DNA from: Legionellaceae bacterium
Lineage (GTDB): Bacteria > Pseudomonadota > Gammaproteobacteria > Legionellales > Legionellaceae
DNA length: 8,747 bases
Assembly: GCA_947473535.1 (NCBI GenBank)
Contig: CANJFK010000021.1
Span: forward strand, 1 to 8,747
Reading direction: 5' to 3'
Shown here piece after piece: positions 5,181 through 8,747 of the stretch. How positions within the stretch are numbered: position 1 is the stretch's first letter; every line of letters starts with the position of its first letter. Both the position numbers and the translations under genes were made by a program. The notes beneath the pieces are model-generated. The model made no database searches and was not told the DNA's origin. It saw nothing but the letters and a program-made list of their open reading frames with translations.

Positions 5181-7130
5181 CTAAGACATTTTAATCAAGC
5201 ATTCACTCTCATGAGTCTTTTCATCTAAACTCACCGTTGTTTTCGCGTGGCGTGCTCTATCCAATAAACTTTTGATGCTCTCATTATCCTGCGCTAATTG
5301 CTGTGGGGTGAGATTGTTAATGTTTCGTGCATCAGGATCTGCTCCGTGCTCAAAGAGTAATACGTCTAACACACCTATATTTTCTGCTATGACAGCAACA
5401 TGCGTGGGAAAATTCTTGAAATTATCTGTTTTAGGATCGCGCAAAGCCCCATACAATAGCAGCAATCGAGCCATTTCTGCAGTGCCATGTTTTGCAACAG
5501 TATGCATATAACTATACCCATGCTTGTCAATATGCCGTAAATCAACCCTTTTTTCACACAATTTTCTTGCAAGTTTTAAGTCATTATTGATAATGGCAAA
5601 ATATAAAGAGGACTCTCCCCATTGGTTTTCAGTATCTATTTTTGCGCCTTGGTTAATCAAATACAGTGCTATATCCGTTTGCATAAAAAATGCAGCGGTA
5701 GCGAGTGGTGTTGAGCCATCCTTGCGTGGAGAATCAATGTCGGCCCCCCTATCAATTAATGCGACAACAGCCTCCATTGACCCAAAAAAAACAGCATCGT
5801 GCACGGCTGTATAACCATATTGGTTAGGCGTGTTTACATCGTCGTGTCGATTTAAAATAGATTGGGGTTGGTTCGCAATGGCTAAAAGATGCAGGCTTGT
5901 GGTTTGATGAAGCCCTATGGCTGGAATATCGTCTGAAGGAACATCAGTTAATGATAGGTCCAATGGTATTTGTTGATCATAAAAGGGTATTCTCGATAAT
6001 TTAAATTGATCAACGGTAGTCAATTTCCTCGTAGAAAAATAGTTATCTAAAAGTGTTCGTTCGCTGTCTAATATCGATTGACGGCGCTGAGCGCAATGAA
6101 TTGCATAATCTATTACAGACCAACCGTCTGGCGTGAGGTGACTATAAACCTCACTATCATTGGATAACATACCTGTGATTATTTCATGCCCATTGAGTAA
6201 GGCAATATGCAAGGGCGTTTGTTTACCTTTAATCGATGGCGTGTTTTTCGCGCCTCGTCGCAACAGCAATTTCACAATTTCAGCATATCCTCTATCTGCC
6301 GCAATATAGAGCGGGGTGCCGTTCTTGTGGCAATCTTCATGTTTGATGAGATACTGAACTGTTTCATCGGATAGATCAGCATTAAATAGAATAAATTTTA
6401 CCAGTAAAATATTGTTATTCATTGCGGCGAGAAATAAAGAGGTCTCTCCTTTTTGATTTTTCACATCAATTCGTGCGCCATGCGTGATTAATTTGGTTAC
6501 AACTTTCGTATGGTTATTGAAAGTAGCTGCCAATAACGGTGTCCAAATGGTTTTAGTGTTTTGATTGACAATGTCAGCGATGGATATCTTTGATGCTAGT
6601 ATGACGCCTGTTGTATATTGTGTTGCCACATCGAGAAAAATATCAATAACTGACAAGTGTCCCGCGAATGCGGCCTGGTAGAACGCCGTTTCTCCGCGAT
6701 TGTTTTTACGATCTGGGTTTGCTCCCATGGATAATAACGCGCGCACAATGTTCTTATTACCACTGGCACAAGCATAATGGAGCGCCGAATTGCCTTCACT
6801 ATCCTTCGAGTTGATATCGGCACTTTTCATTATGGAGTCAAAATCAGGTGGCATGTTATCAGCCCCGGCTTGCCTTACAATAAGAATCAAGCGTTTAGCC
6901 GTCACCGTTTTGCGTGCAAGAAATAGATTGAGCCCATATCCGAGGACGCCTGTTGCTAAAGAAATGGCTTCTTTATATTCAACCACTAAACTCATAGCTT
7001 CACTAAGCGATGAGATATGGCGCGTAGGTGCTGGAAATAATCCCATTTGGCTAAGCGGGTTTTTTACTGATAATTTCGTTATTGATGATGTTTTTATCCT
7101 GCTTGAAGCGGAACCTATCAATTTAAGCAT
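5181..7130 (-). CDS. Large ankyrin-repeat protein, candidate secreted effector
   Basis: This 649-residue protein has about twelve ankyrin repeats in two blocks: roughly 112-332 (for example SALHYACASGNKNIVRALL at 115-133 and TPLYIAADRGYAEIVKLLL at 272-290) and about 407-605 (TAVHDAVFFGSMEAVVALI at 441-459, and four further units). A linker of about 60 residues, 345-406, separates them. Residues 1-43 contain K3, R11, K13, K19, K23 and R37, many Ser/Thr and no Asp/Glu. Residues 56-72 (ISLATGVLGYGLNLFLA) could form a membrane or amphipathic helix. The C-terminus (DEKTHESECLIKMS) is Glu-containing with Leu/Ile near the end, compatible with a Dot/Icm signal. Ankyrin repeats bind proteins and have no catalytic role; the target is unknown. 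The ATG is fixed by an in-frame TGA five codons upstream and by GAGGG (7140-7144) 9 bases ahead. No convincing promoter lies in the 181-bp gap to rlmF, so read-through from rlmF is possible. Confidence 0.92.
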   Translation of the reverse strand: MLKLIGSASSRIKTSSITKLSVKNPLSQMGLFPAPTRHISSLSEAMSLVVEYKEAISLATGVLGYGLNLFLARKTVTAKRLILIVRQAGADNMPPDFDSIMKSADINSKDSEGNSALHYACASGNKNIVRALLSMGANPDRKNNRGETAFYQAAFAGHLSVIDIFLDVATQYTTGVILASKISIADIVNQNTKTIWTPLLAATFNNHTKVVTKLITHGARIDVKNQKGETSLFLAAMNNNILLVKFILFNADLSDETVQYLIKHEDCHKNGTPLYIAADRGYAEIVKLLLRRGAKNTPSIKGKQTPLHIALLNGHEIITGMLSNDSEVYSHLTPDGWSVIDYAIHCAQRRQSILDSERTLLDNYFSTRKLTTVDQFKLSRIPFYDQQIPLDLSLTDVPSDDIPAIGLHQTTSLHLLAIANQPQSILNRHDDVNTPNQYGYTAVHDAVFFGSMEAVVALIDRGADIDSPRKDGSTPLATAAFFMQTDIALYLINQGAKIDTENQWGESSLYFAIINNDLKLARKLCEKRVDLRHIDKHGYSYMHTVAKHGTAEMARLLLLYGALRDPKTDNFKNFPTHVAVIAENIGVLDVLLFEHGADPDARNINNLTPQQLAQDNESIKSLLDRARHAKTTVSLDEKTHESECLIKMS

Positions 7131-7311
7131 TCTGGTTGTCCCTCAAGTTCTTTATTTTTTAATTGATCTGAACGCATCAAGATGATGTTCAAATTCGATG
7201 CAAAAAAGGGAGGTTATTTTGGATGCGTTTCTAAGTAAAAAACCAATTGAGATTCGCCTTTGCTAACAAAGGAAAGCCCTCATGGTTTTTCTAAATCACT
7301 CCAACGTCCTT

Positions 7312-8280
7312 TTAAAGCGTCCAACGCTTTATTCGCCAGTTTTTTTGTTGCGACTCATTTAAAAAAGTCCAGGCAACAATACGGCTAACTTTCTGACCTT
7401 GTGCCATATCAATGGTTTTTATATCCAAGGCTTTTACTTTAATAAGTGATCTGTATACACCAGAGAGATTGGATTTTTTTGAGATGAGTGTAGAGTACCA
7501 GAAACATTTTGTTGGAAATTGAGCACTTTGTTCTATCATTTTGCGAACAAATGTTCCCTCACCACCCTCGCACCAGATTTCGCTGTTTTGTCCGCCAAAA
7601 TTCAACGTGGTTGTACTGTTGTTTTTAAGACCTAAATTTTTCCACTTCCGTTCCGTGCCAGCTTCAGCCTCCGCTAAGGATGCGTGGAAAGGTGGATTAC
7701 AAATTGACATGTCAAACACGTCATCGGGCTTTATAATGTTCCTAAAAATAGCGGATGAATCGGTTTGCAGCCGGCATTCAATCGCTTCATTTAAAGAATC
7801 GTTTGAGGCGATGATCTGGTTCGCAGATTGAATAGCAATAGGATCAATATCGGAACCAACAAAATGCCAGCCATATTCGCTATTTCCAATCATTGGATAA
7901 ACACAATTAGCGCCTACACCAATATCAAGTATCCGAATTGATTTTCCTTGTGGAAGAACGCCATTATTGCAGGAGCATAATAGATCGGCCATGTAATGAA
8001 GATAGTCCGCCCTGCCAGGAATTGGCGGACAGAGGTAATTTGCCGGAATATCCCAATTTGAAATACCATAGAACTGTTTTAACAATGCTTTGTTCAGTGT
8101 TTTCACCGCGTCTGGATTGCTGAAATCTATTGATTCATTATTATATTTATTCAGTGATACAAATACTGCAAGTTCAGGGCAGGATAGTATAAGCTGTTCA
8201 AAGTTGTAACGGAAACGATGTCGGTTCCGAGGATGCAATGCGTTTTTTTCTAAAGGGATTATTTTGTGTTTTTCTGCCAA
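7312..8280 (-). CDS. rlmF: 23S rRNA (adenine-1618-N6)-methyltransferase
   Basis: RlmF uses SAM to methylate N6 of A1618 in 23S rRNA during large-subunit assembly. The match to E. coli RlmF runs along the whole protein. Counted from the TTG at 8280 (322 residues), the landmarks are LHPRNRHRFRY (15-25), SIDFSNPDAVKTLNKALL (50-67), NWDIPANYLCPPIPGRADY (75-93), the SAM motif DIGVGANCVYP (119-129), the N6-adenine motif NPPFH (195-199), LNFGGQNSEIWCEGGEG (226-242) and MAQGQK.SR (292-300). The frame is open to a TTG at 8334, directly after a TAA at 8337-8335, but has no ATG before the conserved core. The predicted promoter has its -10 at 8334-8339, so an mRNA would start near 8327 and could not contain that first TTG. 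TTG 8280 also gives an N-terminus nearer the E. coli length. Its Shine-Dalgarno is weak. The function is certain, the start moderately so. Confidence 0.95.
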   Translation of the reverse strand: MAEKHKIIPLEKNALHPRNRHRFRYNFEQLILSCPELAVFVSLNKYNNESIDFSNPDAVKTLNKALLKQFYGISNWDIPANYLCPPIPGRADYLHYMADLLCSCNNGVLPQGKSIRILDIGVGANCVYPMIGNSEYGWHFVGSDIDPIAIQSANQIIASNDSLNEAIECRLQTDSSAIFRNIIKPDDVFDMSICNPPFHASLAEAEAGTERKWKNLGLKNNSTTTLNFGGQNSEIWCEGGEGTFVRKMIEQSAQFPTKCFWYSTLISKKSNLSGVYRSLIKVKALDIKTIDMAQGQKVSRIVAWTFLNESQQKNWRIKRWTL

Positions 8281-8333
8281 TTTAGATTTGCCCAGATAAT
8301 TTTCTTGATTTTTAAGCCATTTGTATGACAACA

Positions 8334-8362
8334 ATTATAATTGCGTTTAAAGCGAAGATCAA
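8334..8362 (-). promoter_or_regulatory. Sigma70 promoter of rlmF
   Basis: On the minus strand TTGATC (-35, complement of 8357-8362) is followed after 17 bases by a perfect TATAAT (-10, complement of 8334-8339). The expected start is near 8327, leaving a leader of about 46 bases to the TTG at 8280. It overlaps the extreme 5' end of the open reading frame and therefore argues against the most upstream start codon. Confidence 0.72.
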
Positions 8363-8424
8363 TGCGGCGTGTGGGTCGAACTTAAAAAACAGGACAAAGT
8401 AAACCTCGATGATAAATGCAAACA

Positions 8425-8454
8425 TTGAACTAAAAGACCGAAACAATGTGTAAA
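8425..8454 (+). promoter_or_regulatory. Weak promoter candidate for the interrupted membrane gene
   Basis: TTGAAC (8425-8430), an 18-base spacer and TGTAAA (8449-8454) could serve as -35 and -10 for the plus-strand gene starting at 8474, giving a very short leader that begins near the GGAG ribosome site. The -10 matches consensus at only four of six positions. The rest of the 8335-8473 gap holds the divergent rlmF promoter and nothing else I recognise. Confidence 0.3.
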
Positions 8455-8473
8455 GCAAACGGAGTTATTTTTT

Positions 8474-8632
8474 ATGTTATGGATAAATGAGTCACATTTA
8501 TGGGTTGCTTTTGTAGCCACACTTTTTTTGATATTGTTTCACTACTTAAGCCCTTGGTTTGCCAACCATTTGCCTGGAAATGGTCGCGCATTTGTATCTG
8601 ATCCTGCCCTGATTTGTCGGACACCTAGCTAA
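8474..8632 (+). pseudogene. Membrane-protein gene, N-terminal stub cut by an IS3-family element
   Basis: A GGAG ribosome site (8461-8464) lies 9 bases before ATG 8474. The reading frame starts MLWINESHLWVAFVATLFLI, a clear transmembrane helix (about residues 9-25), followed by LFHYLSPWFANHLPGNGRAFV. After about 41 codons it enters the left end of an IS3-like element, continues for some 11 element-encoded residues (SDPALICRTPS) and stops at TAA 8630-8632. The good ribosome site, the hydrophobic design and the abrupt junction show a real gene interrupted by insertion; the remainder should lie beyond the other end of the IS, outside the window. I do not recognise the family with confidence. The 52-residue chimera may still be translated, but a function is doubtful. 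Confidence 0.7.
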
Positions 8633-8747
8633 GAGAGTAAAATCTATTAGTAGAGGTGAATAATGAGCAATAATAAAGCAGAAGATACGATAGTTCGAAA
8701 AAAATACAGCCCTCAATTTAAAGATCTAGCCGTTGAGCGTGCTGCTA
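8599..8747 (+). mobile_element. Left end of an IS3-family insertion sequence (partial)
   Basis: The likely terminal repeat starts TGATCCTGCCCTGATTTGTC and continues GGACACC; ends starting with TG, with a CCC block and a GGACACC segment, are typical of IS3-family ends. An alternative boundary is the TGTCGGACACC at 8615. The orfA gene starts at 8663 and the element continues past the window end. The right end and the target duplication cannot be seen. Confidence 0.75.
8663..8747 (+). CDS. IS3-family transposase OrfA, N-terminal fragment
   Basis: The plus strand encodes MSNNKAEDTIVRKKYSPQFK, then DLAVERAA, before the window ends. The (R/K)KKYSP.FK..AV segment is the start of the HTH_Tnp_1 helix-turn-helix domain of OrfA proteins, which bind the IS ends and join with OrfB by -1 frameshifting to form the active transposase. 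A good ribosome site, AGAGGTGA (8652-8659), precedes the ATG. Only 28 codons are visible, so intactness cannot be judged. Confidence 0.88.
   Translation, partial: MSNNKAEDTIVRKKYSPQFKDLAVERAA

Noticed and set aside
6790..7185. 131-codon plus-strand open frame
   Set aside because: Antisense to the 5' part of the ankyrin gene, whose repeats are clear; no ribosome site or known domain.
7201..7236. Strong plus-strand ribosome-site-like GGGAGG ahead of an ATG
   Set aside because: The frame is ATG CGT TTC TAA, only three codons, and nothing follows; treated as chance.
7257..7272. Hairpin CCTTTG-CTAA-CAAAGG downstream of rlmF as a terminator
   Set aside because: A stem of six AT-containing pairs is not directly followed by a T-run on the minus strand; TTGGTTTTTT comes about ten bases later, which is too far for a standard intrinsic terminator.
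7313..7331. Seven-bp hairpin at the rlmF stop codon (TAAAGCG/CGCTTTA)
   Set aside because: It is largely formed by the last codons of rlmF and is followed by AAAAGG rather than T residues.

Overview
The window looks like a chromosomal segment of an intracellular gammaproteobacterium, most likely a member of the Legionellales (Legionella, Coxiella or Berkiella type). Supporting signs are a Map-like secreted histidine acid phosphatase, a large ankyrin-repeat protein, the remnant of a eukaryotic-type SET domain, a choline-kinase-like enzyme, an RlmF rRNA methyltransferase, moderate-to-low GC content and many insertion sequences and palindromic repeats. The placement is an inference from gene content; there is no rRNA or other marker.

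Layout. Both edges are mobile DNA. The left edge (1 to about 110) is the start of an IS transposase on the minus strand, and right beside it lies the C-terminal half of a SET methyltransferase gene (110-310, plus), apparently cut by that IS. Next, convergent with the SET remnant and overlapping it by 10 bp, is a choline/ethanolamine-kinase-like phosphotransferase (301-1221, minus). A 164-bp fold-back element with TA ends (1304-1467) separates it from a three-gene minus-strand operon: rdgB (4307-4894), a secreted histidine acid phosphatase (3197-4303) and a ten-TPR protein fused to a SAM methyltransferase (1504-3213). A near-consensus sigma70 promoter (4925-4953) drives this operon; the genes are 3 bp apart or overlap by 17 bp.

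Upstream of that promoter is a nested palindromic repeat with a perfect 32-bp stem (5011-5095). It is followed by the 649-residue ankyrin protein (5181-7130, minus), whose first 43 residues lack acidic residues and resemble a mitochondrial presequence. It is the strongest candidate in the window for a host-directed effector. Upstream of it is rlmF (7312-8280, minus), with a promoter that overlaps the 5' end of its open frame and so decides the start codon. Diverging from rlmF is the start of a membrane-protein gene (8474) that is cut after about 41 codons by an IS3-family element, whose orfA begins at 8663 and runs off the window.

How it fits together. The housekeeping genes rdgB (nucleotide-pool cleaning) and rlmF (23S rRNA methylation) are interspersed with accessory genes possibly connected to host interaction (phosphatase, ankyrin protein, choline-kinase-like enzyme, SET remnant). 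Two different IS elements have each apparently broken a gene, and two different palindromic repeats occupy the gene borders, which suggests a genome undergoing IS expansion and gene decay. No CRISPR array, RNA gene or complete new defence system is visible.
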